From Brachybacterium saurashtrense (lineage in GTDB: Bacteria; Actinomycetota; Actinomycetes; Actinomycetales; Dermabacteraceae), in the NCBI RefSeq assembly GCF_003355475.1, contig NZ_CP031356.1, positions 3,472,001-3,536,000 of the forward strand: a stretch of DNA of 64,000 nt, written 5' to 3'. Each line of letters opens with the position of its first letter. Positions within the stretch are counted from its first letter, which is position 1. The notes beneath the pieces were generated by a model. The model worked only from the letters and a program-made list of their open reading frames with translations. It did not search any database and had not been told where the DNA came from. The position numbers and the translations under genes were made by a program. This document shows, in pieces, positions 50,453 through 59,882 of this stretch.

Positions 50453-51363
50453 CGGGCCGGGACCTCGCCCGGCTCGGTGCCCACCGCGATCGGCAGGCGC
50501 ACCCCGTTGCCCCACTCGGTCCACGAGCCGTCGTAGTTGCGCACGTTCTCGAAGCCCAGCAGGTAGGTGAGCACGAACCAGGTGTGCGAGGAGCGCTCGC
50601 CGATGCGGCAGTACACCACCGCCGGCTCAGCGGCCTCGAAGCCCAGCTCCTGCTGGTAGATGGCCTCCAGCTCGGCGCGGGAGCGGAAGCGGCCGTCCTC
50701 CGCGGCGGCGCGGGCCCACGGCACGGAGCGGGCGGTGGGGATGTGCCCGCCGCGCACGGTGCCCTCCTGCGGGTAGTCCGGCATGTGGGTGCGCTCGCCG
50801 GAGTACTCCTGCGGGGAGCGCACGTCGATCAGCGGCCCGCCCAGCACCTCCAGCACGTCCTCGCGGAACGCCCGGATCGGGGCGTCCTCGCGGGCGATCA
50901 CGGGATAGCCCGTGGTGGGGGCGGGGCGGCCCTCGTCGGAGGTGGTCATCTCCCGGCCCTCGGCCTCCCAGGCGGCGCGGCCGCCGTCCAGCAGGCGCAC
51001 GTCGGCATGGCCGAACAGCTCGAACACCCACAGCGCGTACGCGGCCCACCAGTTCGACTTGTCACCGTAGACCACCACGGTGGTCTCACGGGTGATGCCG
51101 GAGGCGTCCATGAGGCGGGCGAAGCCCTCGCCGTCCACGTAGTCGCGGGTGACAGGGTCGTTGAGGTCCAGGTGCCAGTCGATCTTCACGGCGCCGGGGA
51201 TGTGGCCGGTCTCGTACAGCAGCACGTCCTCGTCGGACTCGACCACGACCAGGTCCTCGGGGCGGCCGGCGGCGAGCTGATCGGCGAGCCACTGCGTGGT
51301 CACCAGCTTCTCGGGGTGGGCGTACTCCTGCAGGGCAGGAGTGGGATCGGCAGGAACGGTCAT
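50449..51363 (-). CDS. sseA: Thiosulfate/3-mercaptopyruvate sulfurtransferase (rhodanese)
   Basis: 304 residues with two rhodanese domains. The N-terminal inactive domain runs about 20-145; the C-terminal catalytic domain carries the active Cys in [11 protein letters not shown] (about residue 255), the CRxGxR(S/T) loop of thiosulfate-type enzymes. Sulfur is moved from thiosulfate or mercaptopyruvate to a thiol or cyanide. The ATG at 51363 follows AAAGGTGAAG. It lies directly upstream of sufE. Confidence 0.93.
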   Translation of the reverse strand: MTVPADPTPALQEYAHPEKLVTTQWLADQLAAGRPEDLVVVESDEDVLLYETGHIPGAVKIDWHLDLNDPVTRDYVDGEGFARLMDASGITRETTVVVYGDKSNWWAAYALWVFELFGHADVRLLDGGRAAWEAEGREMTTSDEGRPAPTTGYPVIAREDAPIRAFREDVLEVLGGPLIDVRSPQEYSGERTHMPDYPQEGTVRGGHIPTARSVPWARAAAEDGRFRSRAELEAIYQQELGFEAAEPAVVYCRIGERSSHTWFVLTYLLGFENVRNYDGSWTEWGNGVRLPIAVGTEPGEVPAR

Positions 51364-51497
51364 CACTTCACCTTTCGACGGTCGATGGCGCACGGCGTAT
51401 GCCCCCAGTGTGTCACCGTGCGCCGCGGCGTGGCGTGCCGGGCGCTCCTCCGTGGGCGGACATCACGCGTCCTCTTCCCTGGAGGCCTCCGGACTCC

Positions 51498-51503
51498 TAC
51501 GGT
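51498..51503 (+). promoter_or_regulatory. Leaderless -10 box (TACGGT)
   Basis: TACGGT, six bases, then the ATG at 51510, favouring this start over upstream in-frame ones. Confidence 0.5.
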
Positions 51504-51509
51504 GGGGCC

Positions 51510-51932
51510 ATGGAGACTCCGGCGCAGGATCCCGTCATCCCCACCCTCGATCTCGTCGTCCTGGACTGCACCGATGCGCTGCAGCTGGGAACCTTCTACG
51601 CCAAGCTGCTGGGCTGGCGGGTGCAGGAGGGCAGCGACTCCGACTGGACCGAGCTGATCCCGCCGCGCGGCCGCGTGGGCGAGGACGAGCCCGACGGCGA
51701 GTCCTCCCTCGCCTTCCAGCGCGTGGAGGACTACCGCCGCCCCACCTGGCCCGAGGGCGAACACCCCCAGCAGTTCCACCTCGATCTCGCCGTCACCGAC
51801 ATCGACGCGGCCGAGCCGCGGGCCCTCGCCCTGGGTGCCGTGGTGCACGAGCACCAGCCCTCCGGCTCCGGGAGCTTCCGGGTGTACCTGGATCCCGAGG
51901 GGCATCCCTTCTGCCTGGTGCGCTCCGTCTGA
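51510..51932 (+). CDS. VOC (glyoxalase/bleomycin-resistance) superfamily protein
   Basis: 140 residues, one pair of beta-alpha-beta-beta-beta modules: LVVLDCTDALQLGTFYAKLLGW near the start and HLDLAVTDIDAAEPRALALGAVVH ending with YLDPEGHPFCLV. Matches VOC proteins of the PhnB/glyoxalase-like class. Ligands are not clearly conserved, so substrate and metal use are unknown. It diverges from sseA and converges with the asparaginase gene. Confidence 0.82.
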   Translation: METPAQDPVIPTLDLVVLDCTDALQLGTFYAKLLGWRVQEGSDSDWTELIPPRGRVGEDEPDGESSLAFQRVEDYRRPTWPEGEHPQQFHLDLAVTDIDAAEPRALALGAVVHEHQPSGSGSFRVYLDPEGHPFCLVRSV

Positions 51933-51942
51933 CGGCGGGAGC

Positions 51943-52932
51943 TCAGCTCGCGTAGGCCTCGAACGCGGCCCGGATCCGGGCGCCGTCCGCGCCGTCGGCC
52001 AGCAGCGCCTGCAGCAGCAGGCGCGCCGTCGTCGCGGGCAGCAGCCCCGCCATCACCGCGCCCGCGGCCAGCAGGTCCACCTCGGAGCCGGGGTAGGCGT
52101 AGTGGTGCGTGGAGGTGCCGCCGCTCGCGGGACGGGCGGCGACCACCACGGGCACGCCCTCGGCGAGCAGCGCACGCAGGCGCGGCATCGCGGCGGGGGA
52201 GACGTGGCCCATCCCCACCCCGTCGATCACCAGTCCGCGGCGCAGCGCGGGCGGCAGGTGGTCCAGCAGCGCGAAGTCCTCGTCCAGTCCCGCGGCCAGC
52301 AGCGGCACCGCCGGGAAGCGGTGCGGCGGGGCGCCCGGCAGCTGGGCGGCGCGAGGCAGCGGGCGCTGCAGCAGGCGCAGGTCCTGCCGCTCCACGAGCG
52401 CCAGCGGCCCGCCGGGCTCCGAGGCGAAGGCGCTCACCGCGCGGGAGGACGCCTTGGTGACCCGGTCCGCGAGATGCGCGTGCCCGTCGAACACCACCAG
52501 CACGCCCAGCCCTCGGGCCGACGGGGCGGTGGCGGCCCGCACCGCGTCGCGCAGGTTCGCCGGCCCGTCGGCGCCGACGTCGCTGGCGGGGCGCATCGCC
52601 CCGGTGACCACCAGCGGCGCCTCCCGGTCCCAGTAGCGCTCCAGCAGGAACGCCGTCTCCTCGAGGGTGTCGGTGCCGTGGGTGAGCACCACCCCGGCGG
52701 CGCCGCCGTCCACCGCGGCGCGGGCGTGCTCGAGCACGTCGCGCAGGTGGTGGGGGCGCACATCGGAGGAGGAGATGTTCGCCAGCGCCGTGGAGGTGAG
52801 CGTCGCCTCGCCGGCGACCGTCGCGAGCAGGCGCTCCCCGGCGGTGTCGTCGGGACGGGCGCCGCCGCCGGCGGCATCCTGCGCCATGAAGATGGTGCCG
52901 CCCAGGGACAGCAGCGCGACGGCGGCGGTCAT
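51943..52932 (-). CDS. L-asparaginase (type I/II fold, cytosolic)
   Basis: 329 residues. Both catalytic Thr motifs are present: LSLGGTIFM (about 9-17) and VVLTHGTDTLEETAFLL (about 82-98). It hydrolyses asparagine to aspartate and ammonia. No signal peptide, so it is cytosolic. The ATG overlaps the stop of the SRPBCC gene by ATGA. Whether it prefers asparagine or glutamine cannot be read here. Confidence 0.9.
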   Translation of the reverse strand: MTAAVALLSLGGTIFMAQDAAGGGARPDDTAGERLLATVAGEATLTSTALANISSSDVRPHHLRDVLEHARAAVDGGAAGVVLTHGTDTLEETAFLLERYWDREAPLVVTGAMRPASDVGADGPANLRDAVRAATAPSARGLGVLVVFDGHAHLADRVTKASSRAVSAFASEPGGPLALVERQDLRLLQRPLPRAAQLPGAPPHRFPAVPLLAAGLDEDFALLDHLPPALRRGLVIDGVGMGHVSPAAMPRLRALLAEGVPVVVAARPASGGTSTHHYAYPGSEVDLLAAGAVMAGLLPATTARLLLQALLADGADGARIRAAFEAYAS

Positions 52933-53612
52933 GACAGCTCGGGCTCCTCGCCCAGGTAGAACGCGGCGGTGCGCACCGAGGCCTTGCGGGCCGGCTTGCG
53001 GTCCGCCCCGGCGGCGACGTGCGCCTCGTACCAGGCCTCGGCCGTGGCGCGCGTGAACTCCGCCCCCTCCGCGGAGCCGGCGAAGCGGCCCAGGCGCGGC
53101 AGCAGCTCCGCCTCGGGCTCGGCGAGGTGCAGCGCGAGCGCGTACAGCGCCGCGTCCCAGCCGCAGCCGGTCGCGGCGGGGCCGAAGGTCGCCCAGTGGG
53201 CGTCGGCCGGGACGGTGTGGCGCAGCGTGAGGACGCTGCCGTCGCCCTGACCGTCGCCGCCGTGGCTGCCATCGTCGCCGCTGTCGGTCCTGGCCTCCGG
53301 CGGTGCGATCAGCAGCTCGAGGTCGCTCGCGCTGCTGCCGTACTCCCAGCTCAGCAGGAGGCGCTGCAGCGGCTCGACCTCCAGGAAGCGGCCCCTGGTC
53401 TCCATCTCGGGGAGCTCGTAGCGGCCGCCGGGCTCCACCTCGCCCTGCGCGGTGCCGAACCAGCGCGCGAGGTGCTCGGCGCTGGTCAGCGCCTCCCACA
53501 GCTGCGCCGGGGCGGCCTCGAAGGTCTGGGAGAGGGTGATCGTGTTCCCCGCCCGTGCGGGGGCGACGGTGCGGGTGACGGCGGTGACCTGGGTGGAGGG
53601 CGTGGGGGTCAT
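52929..53612 (-). CDS. SRPBCC/AHSA1-family protein
   Basis: 227 residues. The START-like hydrophobic-cavity fold appears as TLSQTFEAAPAQLWEALTSAEHLARWFGTA, then RFLEVEPLQRLLLSWEY. The remainder of the protein, about residues 125-227, is an extra C-terminal segment that ends in AFYLGEEPELS. It may bind a lipid or act as an Hsp90-activator-like protein. ATGA overlap with the asparaginase gene; a GAAGGAG site lies before the ATG at 53612. Confidence 0.82.
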   Translation of the reverse strand: MTPTPSTQVTAVTRTVAPARAGNTITLSQTFEAAPAQLWEALTSAEHLARWFGTAQGEVEPGGRYELPEMETRGRFLEVEPLQRLLLSWEYGSSASDLELLIAPPEARTDSGDDGSHGGDGQGDGSVLTLRHTVPADAHWATFGPAATGCGWDAALYALALHLAEPEAELLPRLGRFAGSAEGAEFTRATAEAWYEAHVAAGADRKPARKASVRTAAFYLGEEPELS

Positions 53613-53664
53613 GGGGCTCCTTCGGGGCGCGGGGACGGGGTCCACTCTCTCAGGTGCGGCGGTC

Positions 53665-54843
53665 TCAGGTGCGGCGCAGGCGCACGATCACCTCGGCGTG
53701 ACGCGTGTGCGGGAACATGTCCACGAAGCGGCCGGCCGTGATCCGCAGCGAGGGCATGGCCGCGAGGTCCGCGGCAAGGGTGGCCGGATGGCAGCTGGAG
53801 TAGACCACGTGCTCCACCCCGGAGCGCTCCAGCCAGCCGGCGAGGCGCTCGCCGAGGCCCCGTCGCGGCGGGTTCACCACGGCGATCCGGGGCGGGCCGT
53901 CGGGGCCGGCGGCCTCCTGCTCGGCCCAGGCGGTGGCGTCGGCGGCGAGGAACCTCACCCCCTCGAGTCCGGCGGCCGCGGCACCCTCCCGCGCCCCCTC
54001 GACCGCCTGCGCGGAGACCTCCACCCCGGTGACCTGCGCGGCAGGCACGGCGCGGGCGATGTGGAGCGCGAAGCCGCCCAGCCCGCAGTACAGGTCCCAG
54101 ATCCGGGGGCTCGTGGCGGGATCGCCCCCGGCGAGGATCCCGCGCACCCACTCCGCGCCCTGGCGGTACAGCTGCCCGGCCACCTCGGTGTGGGTCTGCA
54201 GGAAGGACTGCGGCCGGGCGAACAGCGTCACGTCCCCGGTGCGCACCGGGATCACGGCCGCGCCTGCGAGGGGGATCTCCTCGGCGCCCTCCACCGCGGT
54301 GGTGTGCGCGGGGTGGAGGTTCGCGGTGACCGCGAGGACGGAGGGGTGCGCGGCGAGCAGCGCCGGCAGGTGCTCGCGCAGGCGTGGCAGCACCGCCTCG
54401 CTGCGCAGCACCAGGCGCAGCAGGTGCTGCCCGTCGGGCGCGGTGGTGACCAGCACGTTCTTGATCTCGCCGCGGCGGCGGGCCACGTCGTACGGCGGCA
54501 CCTGGGCGCGCCGGATCAGGGCCTTGACCCCCTCCAGCACCTCCTCGACGCCGTCCGGGTAGAGCGGGCAGTCGCACAGGTCGGTGCCGGCGGACTGCCC
54601 CGGCAGCGTGAGCACCGGCTCCTGGGCGGTGCCGCCCACGGCCATCTTCCCGCGGGCCCGGAACCTGGCCTCGGCCCCCAGGATCGGCGGGCCCCACACG
54701 GTGCCCGGCGAGGCGCCCGGGGCGAGGTGAGGGGCGAGCAGCTGCTCGACGCGGTCGCGGGCCTCGGCGAGCCGTCGCGGGCGCGGCAGGTCCAGCAGCG
54801 TGCAGGACCTGCACGCGCCGGTCTCGAAGTGGGGGCAGCGCAC
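53665..54843 (-). CDS. rlmC: 23S rRNA (uracil-C5)-methyltransferase, RlmC-like
   Basis: 392 residues. The N-terminal iron-sulfur cluster motif CPHFETGACRSCTLL (about 3-17) matches the RlmC short form without a TRAM domain. The methyltransferase part shows QSFLQTH, IWDLYCGLGGFAL, NPPRRGLG and the catalytic Cys in VVYSSCHPATLAADL. The enzyme methylates a uracil of 23S rRNA using SAM; RlmC is preferred over RlmD/TrmA because of the short N-terminus. The GTG at 54843 lies six bases after TAGACT. Confidence 0.88.
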   Translation of the reverse strand: MRCPHFETGACRSCTLLDLPRPRRLAEARDRVEQLLAPHLAPGASPGTVWGPPILGAEARFRARGKMAVGGTAQEPVLTLPGQSAGTDLCDCPLYPDGVEEVLEGVKALIRRAQVPPYDVARRRGEIKNVLVTTAPDGQHLLRLVLRSEAVLPRLREHLPALLAAHPSVLAVTANLHPAHTTAVEGAEEIPLAGAAVIPVRTGDVTLFARPQSFLQTHTEVAGQLYRQGAEWVRGILAGGDPATSPRIWDLYCGLGGFALHIARAVPAAQVTGVEVSAQAVEGAREGAAAAGLEGVRFLAADATAWAEQEAAGPDGPPRIAVVNPPRRGLGERLAGWLERSGVEHVVYSSCHPATLAADLAAMPSLRITAGRFVDMFPHTRHAEVIVRLRRT

Positions 54844-54849
54844 CCGAGG

Positions 54850-54855
54850 AGTCTA
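54850..54855 (-). promoter_or_regulatory. Leaderless -10 box of rlmC (TAGACT)
   Basis: TAGACT on the minus strand, six bases, then the GTG at 54843. It sits just past the terminator of the upstream gene. Confidence 0.5.
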
Positions 54856-54860
54856 CGAGC

Positions 54861-54902
54861 AGCGGGCCCCGGCGCCGCCCGAGGGCGGCACCGGGGCCCG
54901 CT
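54861..54902 (-). terminator. Terminator of the DUF3817-like gene
   Basis: AGCGGGCCCCGG/CCGGGGCCCGCT (12 bp) encloses GCCGCC/GGCGGC, a long GC stem starting 20 bp beyond the stop at 54922. Confidence 0.7.
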
Positions 54903-54921
54903 CAGGAGGGCCGGGGCGCGC

Positions 54922-55389
54922 TCAGGCGAACCACTCGGTGGGCGGGCCGGCCTGCAGCAGCAGCGTGAACACCACCGCGACGCCCACCAGCGCGATCAGC
55001 GCGGCCGGGACGGGACGGCGCAGCGCGAGCCCGATCAGCCGCTCCGGCGCCGAGCGCCCGGGCTCCTCGCGCAGCCGCCAGCTCGCGCCCAGCAGGCCCC
55101 GGCGCTGCGCCGAGAGCTCGAAGGGCACGGTGAGGTAGGGGACGATCGCGGAGCCGATCCCGGCCAGCAGATCCCGTGCCCGCCAGCGCTGATCGACCGC
55201 CACCAGCACCGTCACCACCACGTAGGCGAGGAACACGAAGCCGTGCAGCCCGCCGCCGATCCGCACCATGACGTCCGTCACCTGCAGCACGTACTTCAGC
55301 AGCATCCCCGCCAGCAGCAGGGTCCAGGTGATCGCCTCGGCGACGGCGAGCACCCGGTAGAGACGGGACGGGGTGGAGAACAGGCGCAT
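54922..55389 (-). CDS. DUF3817-like integral membrane protein
   Basis: 155 residues with about four hydrophobic segments; RLYRVLAVAEAITWTLLLAGMLLKY and GGGLHGFVFLAYVVVTVLVA carry the DUF3817 signature (LRxxAxxEGxxLxxLL then GxxHGxLF). These proteins are common in actinobacteria; function is unknown. The ATG at 55389 lies seven bases after CAGGAT, a weak leaderless candidate. Confidence 0.82.
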   Translation of the reverse strand: MRLFSTPSRLYRVLAVAEAITWTLLLAGMLLKYVLQVTDVMVRIGGGLHGFVFLAYVVVTVLVAVDQRWRARDLLAGIGSAIVPYLTVPFELSAQRRGLLGASWRLREEPGRSAPERLIGLALRRPVPAALIALVGVAVVFTLLLQAGPPTEWFA

Positions 55390-55490
55390 GGGCCCCATCC
55401 TGCCAGGGCCGGGCTCGGTGCTCGCTGGACGCGAGGGCGCCGCGGAGCTCCCGCTCCCCGGGCCGCCTCGAGCGCCGACCCGATGCCCGC

Positions 55491-58088
55491 TCAGCGCCCG
55501 GCGCGCCGGGTGGTGCGGGCGGTGGCGGGGGCCGTCCACGGATCCTCCGGCCAGGGATGCTTCGGGTACCGCCCCCGCATCTCCTTGCGCACCTCCCGGT
55601 ACGGGCCGTCCCAGAAGGAGCGCAGGTCGTCGGTGACCGCGAGCGGCCGACGGGCGGGGGAGAGCAGGTGGAACAGCACCGGCACCCGGCCGCGCACCAG
55701 GCGCGGCGTCTCCGCGAGGCCGAACAGCTCCTGCAGCTTCACCGCCACCACGGGCCGCCCGGCGGCGTCGTCCGGTGCGGGGTAGTCGATCCGGGCGGTG
55801 CTCCCGGAGGGCACGGGGAGGCGCTCGGGCACCAGCGCGTCCAGCTCTGCCGCCTTCGGCCAGGGCAGCAGAGTGCGCAGCGCGGCCACCAGGTCGATCC
55901 GGTCCAGGCGGGTGGTGCGCGCCGAGAGCTGCGGGGCGAGCCAGGTCTCCAGGCCGTCCTGCAGCGCCTCCTCGTCCACGGCGGGCCACGGGGCGCCCAG
56001 CTCCCGGTGCAGCAGGGCGAGTCGCGCCCGCAGCGCTCTCGCCGCTTCCGACCACGTCAGCGCCCCCAGGCCCTGCTCCCGTACCTGTGAGAGCACCGCC
56101 GGGACGGCGTCCTCGGCGGTCGCGGCCACGGGGGTGGAGGTCAGCTCGATCGCGCCCAGCGCACGGCGCCGACGCGCCCGCACCGTCCCGTCCACCAGCG
56201 CGGCGGTGCGCTCCTCGCGCAGCAGGCCCGCCCCGAGGGCGAGGGCGTCGGCCTCCGTGAGCGGGGCGGCGGCGCGCACCACCGCCCCGGTGCCGTCGGC
56301 CGCCCGCCCCTCCGCCCGCTGCACCTCCCACACCGCCAGCCACTGCGCGCCCAGCAGCCCGCTGCCCTCGGGCAGCGCCGCCCGGGTGCCGGAGGCCAGC
56401 AGCACGCTGCGCTCCCCGGCGCCGGTGGAGCGGGCGATCCGCTCGGGTCGCGCCAGGGCGAGCACGGCGCCGGCCTGCTCCGCGTTGGTGCGCGCCGCGA
56501 TCGCGGCCGGCGGCCCCTCGCCCGGGTCGCCCTCGGCGGGATCATCCGCCGCGAGGCGGGCCAGGCGGTCGCGCTCGGCCCGCCACCGCTCGGCGCCCGG
56601 CGCGCGGCCCGCCCGCAGGTCCGCGAGCAGGCGCGGCAGATCCGCGCCGGCGGGGCGGTGGTCGTCGGAGACCGCTGCCACCACCTCCGCGGCCCGTGCG
56701 GCGGCGTCCGGGCCGGGCAGTCGGCGGGCGCCCTCGCGCAGCGCCCGCGCCTCCCGCACCCCCACGGGCAGGCGCGCCACCCGTCGTCCGGCGGGCGTCG
56801 GCCGGCCCTCGACGTCCACGAGGTACAGCGCCCGCAGCGTCGCCTCGGCCGCGCGGATCTCCGCCGCCGGCGGCGCGGTGAGCAGCGGCAGCCCGTCCCC
56901 GCGCGGCGTGCCCCAGCAGGCCAGCCACAGCGCCGCATCGGTGAGATCGCTCGCCGTGATCTCCGGCGGGGACTGCGCCGGCATCCCCGCCCTCTCCGCC
57001 TCGGAGAACACCCGCACCGCCCGCCCCGGGCCCTGGCGGGCCGCCCGGCCCGCCCGCTGTTCGATCGCGGCCCGCGAGGCGCTGACGGTGACCAGCCCGG
57101 ACATGTCCCGCCCCCGGTCCCGGCGCACCTCGCGGGACAGCCCGGCGTCGACCACCAGGTGCACCCCGGGCACGGTGAGGGAGCTCTCCGCCAGGGCGGT
57201 GGAGACCACGATCCGAGGCGGCTCCCCGGGGCGGCGCCCGCCGGTGGCGCGGTCCTGCTGCGCGGCGGGCAGGCGGCCGTGCAGCGGCAGCACCTCCACC
57301 TGAGCGCCCACCAGGCCGTGCAGCCGCACGACCGTCTCGTCCACCTCCCGCGCCCCGGGCAGGAACACCAGCGCATCGCAGCCCTCCTCCCGCTGGGCGC
57401 GGGCCGCGGTGCGGGCCAGGTGGTCGAGGTAGTCGCGGGTCACGCCGCGGGCATCGAGCCGTGGGACGGGGGAGGGGGCGAGATCGATCCGCAGCGGGTG
57501 CAGGGCGCTGGGCACCTCCACCAGCGCGGCACCGCCCAGCACCCCCACCGTCGCGGCCGCGTCCAGCGTCGCGGACATCGCCCCCACCGTGAGGTCCTCC
57601 CGCAGCAGGCGCGCCTCGGCGAGCATCCCCAGCAGCAGGTCCGTCTCCAGGGACCGCTCGTGCACCTCGTCCAGCACCACCGCCGCGACCCCGGGCAGCG
57701 ACGGATCGGCCAGCAGACGCCGCAGCAGCACCCCCGGGGTGAGCATCTCCACCGCCGTGCCCGGCCCCACCCGGCGCTGGCCGCGCACCGTGAAACCCAC
57801 CGGGCCGCCCGGGGCGCTGCCGTCGAGGGCCGCCAGGCGGCGGGCCGCGGCGCGCACCGCCACCCGCCGCGGCTGCGTGACCAGGGTGAGGCCGCCCGCG
57901 ACGTTCGCGATCAGCGGCGGCACCAGGGTGGTCTTGCCGGTGCCGGGCGGGGCGGTGACCACCAGCGCGCCGTTGCGGGCGGCCGCCTCCAGCTCCCCGC
58001 GCGCCGCGGCGACGGGCAGGCCCTCCCCGATGGCCTCGAGGTCGAAGCGGTGCGGGACGGGGCGCGGGGCGGGGGTCGGGCCGGGCAT
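55491..58088 (-). CDS. hrpB: ATP-dependent helicase HrpB
   Basis: 865 residues, standard for HrpB. Walker A PPGTGKTTLVP (about 47-57), TQPRRVAVRAAARR, the DEVH box VVLDEVHERSLETDL, SATLDAAA, STALAESSLTVPGV and the motif VI region QRAGRAARQGPG. The C-terminal HrpB-specific domain ends in LFHLLSPARRPLAVTDDLRSFWDGPYREVRKEMRGRYPKHPWPEDP, a hallmark. Superfamily 2 DEAH-type RNA helicase of unclear physiological target. GATGAT lies six bases before the ATG, as at 11682. Confidence 0.95.
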   Translation of the reverse strand: MPGPTPAPRPVPHRFDLEAIGEGLPVAAARGELEAAARNGALVVTAPPGTGKTTLVPPLIANVAGGLTLVTQPRRVAVRAAARRLAALDGSAPGGPVGFTVRGQRRVGPGTAVEMLTPGVLLRRLLADPSLPGVAAVVLDEVHERSLETDLLLGMLAEARLLREDLTVGAMSATLDAAATVGVLGGAALVEVPSALHPLRIDLAPSPVPRLDARGVTRDYLDHLARTAARAQREEGCDALVFLPGAREVDETVVRLHGLVGAQVEVLPLHGRLPAAQQDRATGGRRPGEPPRIVVSTALAESSLTVPGVHLVVDAGLSREVRRDRGRDMSGLVTVSASRAAIEQRAGRAARQGPGRAVRVFSEAERAGMPAQSPPEITASDLTDAALWLACWGTPRGDGLPLLTAPPAAEIRAAEATLRALYLVDVEGRPTPAGRRVARLPVGVREARALREGARRLPGPDAAARAAEVVAAVSDDHRPAGADLPRLLADLRAGRAPGAERWRAERDRLARLAADDPAEGDPGEGPPAAIAARTNAEQAGAVLALARPERIARSTGAGERSVLLASGTRAALPEGSGLLGAQWLAVWEVQRAEGRAADGTGAVVRAAAPLTEADALALGAGLLREERTAALVDGTVRARRRRALGAIELTSTPVAATAEDAVPAVLSQVREQGLGALTWSEAARALRARLALLHRELGAPWPAVDEEALQDGLETWLAPQLSARTTRLDRIDLVAALRTLLPWPKAAELDALVPERLPVPSGSTARIDYPAPDDAAGRPVVAVKLQELFGLAETPRLVRGRVPVLFHLLSPARRPLAVTDDLRSFWDGPYREVRKEMRGRYPKHPWPEDPWTAPATARTTRRAGR

Positions 58089-58167
58089 GGCCCCATCATC
58101 CCCGCTCCGTCGCGCGGCTGTTCGCCTCCTCGGCGCCCGGCTGCTGCGCCGCGGGGCGGGGCGCGCC

Positions 58168-58707
58168 TCAGTCGATGAGGTCGAACTCGACCTGCTCGGA
58201 GTCCTCGCACACGCTCGTCACGGACAGCGTCCACAGGTCCACGGTGACCGTCTCGCCCAGCGTCATCGCCTCGATCTCGCGGGCGGGGCTGTCGCCGATC
58301 GTGGCGCGCAGCTCGGCGTGGTCGCCGTCGATGCCCACCAGCTCCACGGTGAGGCTCTCCCCGGCCCGCTCGGGGAGGTCCGGGGTGGCGGTCCCGCCCA
58401 GCTCGGTGAAGTAGGCGCCCTCGCCGGAGCAGGGATCGGGCGGGGTGAAGCCCTCCGGGGCGGGCGTCACCGCGAAGGCCTCCTGGGGCACCGCGGCCGT
58501 GGCCTGCCCGCCGCCGTCGGACGCGCCGGTGCCGTCCCCGGCCGGGTCTGTGCCGCCGTCGGAGGCCGCGGCGGTCGCCGACTCCACCGGAACGGAGGCG
58601 CCGTCCTCGGAGGGCGAGCCCGTGCAGGCGGCGGCGAGCACGACGAGCGCGAGGGAGGAGGCGACGCTGCGCAGCGGGCGCAGGCGAGAGCGGGCGGTGT
58701 CGGGCAC
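58168..58707 (-). CDS. Hypothetical lipoprotein
   Basis: 179 residues from a GTG at 58707 (GTGAGGACT site). Signal segment SVASSLALVVLAAAC ends in a lipobox Cys (about residue 28). After a Gly/Ala/Asp/Ser/Thr-rich linker of about 45 residues comes a beta-rich domain ending in VTVDLWTLSVTSVCEDSEQVEFDLID. Three Cys in the mature part could form a disulfide plus the lipid Cys. Function is unknown. Confidence 0.7.
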   Translation of the reverse strand: MPDTARSRLRPLRSVASSLALVVLAAACTGSPSEDGASVPVESATAAASDGGTDPAGDGTGASDGGGQATAAVPQEAFAVTPAPEGFTPPDPCSGEGAYFTELGGTATPDLPERAGESLTVELVGIDGDHAELRATIGDSPAREIEAMTLGETVTVDLWTLSVTSVCEDSEQVEFDLID

Positions 58708-58812
58708 GGGAGTCCTCACGAGAGGCGGAAGCGTGAACGTCGACACGCTAGCGGACGCCGCACGCCGTGGCACCATCGGAGCAGCAGCGACCGCACGGAG
58801 CGAGGAGGGGCG

Positions 58813-59604
58813 ATGGCCGGCACACCGACGGATCCGCCACCGCGACGCCCCACCCCGAAGGCGCTCGCGGGGCGCACCGATCCCGCCCGCGCCGTCACCC
58901 CCGTCGACTACACGCAGGTGCCCGGCCGCCGGCCCGCCGCCGCGGATCGGCCCGAGGGCACGCAGCGGGCAGCGCAGGGCGAACAGCCACCGGGCGGCTC
59001 GCCGCGCCGCCGGGCCCGCACCATGGCGCTGCCGCGCCCGTCGGCCGCGCCGCCGCAGGACGCCGTGCACACCCTCGACGCCGACGACCCGCGCCCCCTG
59101 CCGCGGCCGCTGCGGATCCGCGACGAGGAGATCCGCGCCGTCGGCGTGGGCGGCGTGGTCGGGGAGCAGATCGTGGGGGCGGTGGCGGATCCGGAGGATG
59201 CCTGGACCGCGGACGCCGGCGCCAGCGACCACTTCCTCCGGGACGGCCTGGTGGTGCAGGTGCGGAGGGCGGACAACACCGTGATCGGGCTGTTCTCCCG
59301 CCGCTACGCGCTCAGCGTGCGCCCGGACGAGTACGAGCCCGACCTCGACATCGCCGAGGACGCCGCCGGTCCCAGCACCCGCGGCGGGCGCGGCACCCGG
59401 CACCCCACCTCGCGCACGGAGCTGCTGCGACGGATGCAGGAGGCAGGGTTCGTGGTCACCCCCGGCGCCACGCACGGCCGGGTCACCCATCCCGAGCATC
59501 CCGGGCTGGTGCTGCCCTTCGCCTCCACGCCGTCGGACCGCCGCTTCACACGGCACGCGGTGGCGCAGATCCGGCGTGTGTTCGGGATCGACCTGCGGCG
59601 CTGA
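58813..59604 (+). CDS. Protein with a HicA-like C-terminal domain
   Basis: 263 residues from the ATG at 58813 (GAGGAGG site). The N-terminal 90 residues are Pro/Arg-rich and disordered. About 105-180 forms an alpha/beta segment with DHFLRDGLVVQVRRADNTVIGLFSR. The last 65 residues (RTELLRRMQEAGFVVTPGATHGRVTHPEHPG then LPFASTPSDRRFTRHAVAQIRRVFGIDL) follow the HicA/YcfA dsRBD-like plan, where a Gly-Ser-His-His motif is usual; here it reads GATHGRV, with one His. No HicB partner gene is adjacent. It may be a nucleic-acid-binding protein rather than a toxin. Confidence 0.55.
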   Translation: MAGTPTDPPPRRPTPKALAGRTDPARAVTPVDYTQVPGRRPAAADRPEGTQRAAQGEQPPGGSPRRRARTMALPRPSAAPPQDAVHTLDADDPRPLPRPLRIRDEEIRAVGVGGVVGEQIVGAVADPEDAWTADAGASDHFLRDGLVVQVRRADNTVIGLFSRRYALSVRPDEYEPDLDIAEDAAGPSTRGGRGTRHPTSRTELLRRMQEAGFVVTPGATHGRVTHPEHPGLVLPFASTPSDRRFTRHAVAQIRRVFGIDLRR

Positions 59605-59652
59605 CGGTGCGCGGCGGTGGCCGGAGGGGACGACATCCCCGGACGAGAAAGT

Positions 59653-59680
59653 GCCCCGGCCCGTCCCCACGGGCCGGGGC
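59653..59680. terminator. 12-bp hairpin terminator
   Basis: GCCCCGGCCCGT, CCCC loop, ACGGGCCGGGGC, followed by CATCCCTTTCC, 48 bp after the stop of the HicA-like gene. Confidence 0.7.
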
Positions 59681-59882
59681 CATCCCTTTCCCCCGCGTCA
59701 CGGATGGTGTGGACCCGCCTCCTCCTCAGTCAGCGGATCCTCCGTCGACGCGTTGGGAACAGTGAACACGCCCTCCCGGGAAGAGCGCTGGGCCGAGGCT
59801 GGTCTTTCCCTGAGTGCGCCGCCGCGCGGTGGACGAGATCCGATGCGACCTGCGATGACGGCGACTCCGACCATCCGGTCGT

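Noticed and set aside
58813..59604. Complete HicAB toxin-antitoxin system
   Set aside because: No HicB-like gene is adjacent and the HicA motif is altered, so only a HicA-like domain is claimed.
59698..59874. 58-residue minus-strand frame after the DUF4352-like gene
   Set aside because: No ribosome binding site or leaderless -10, and ordinary non-coding composition.
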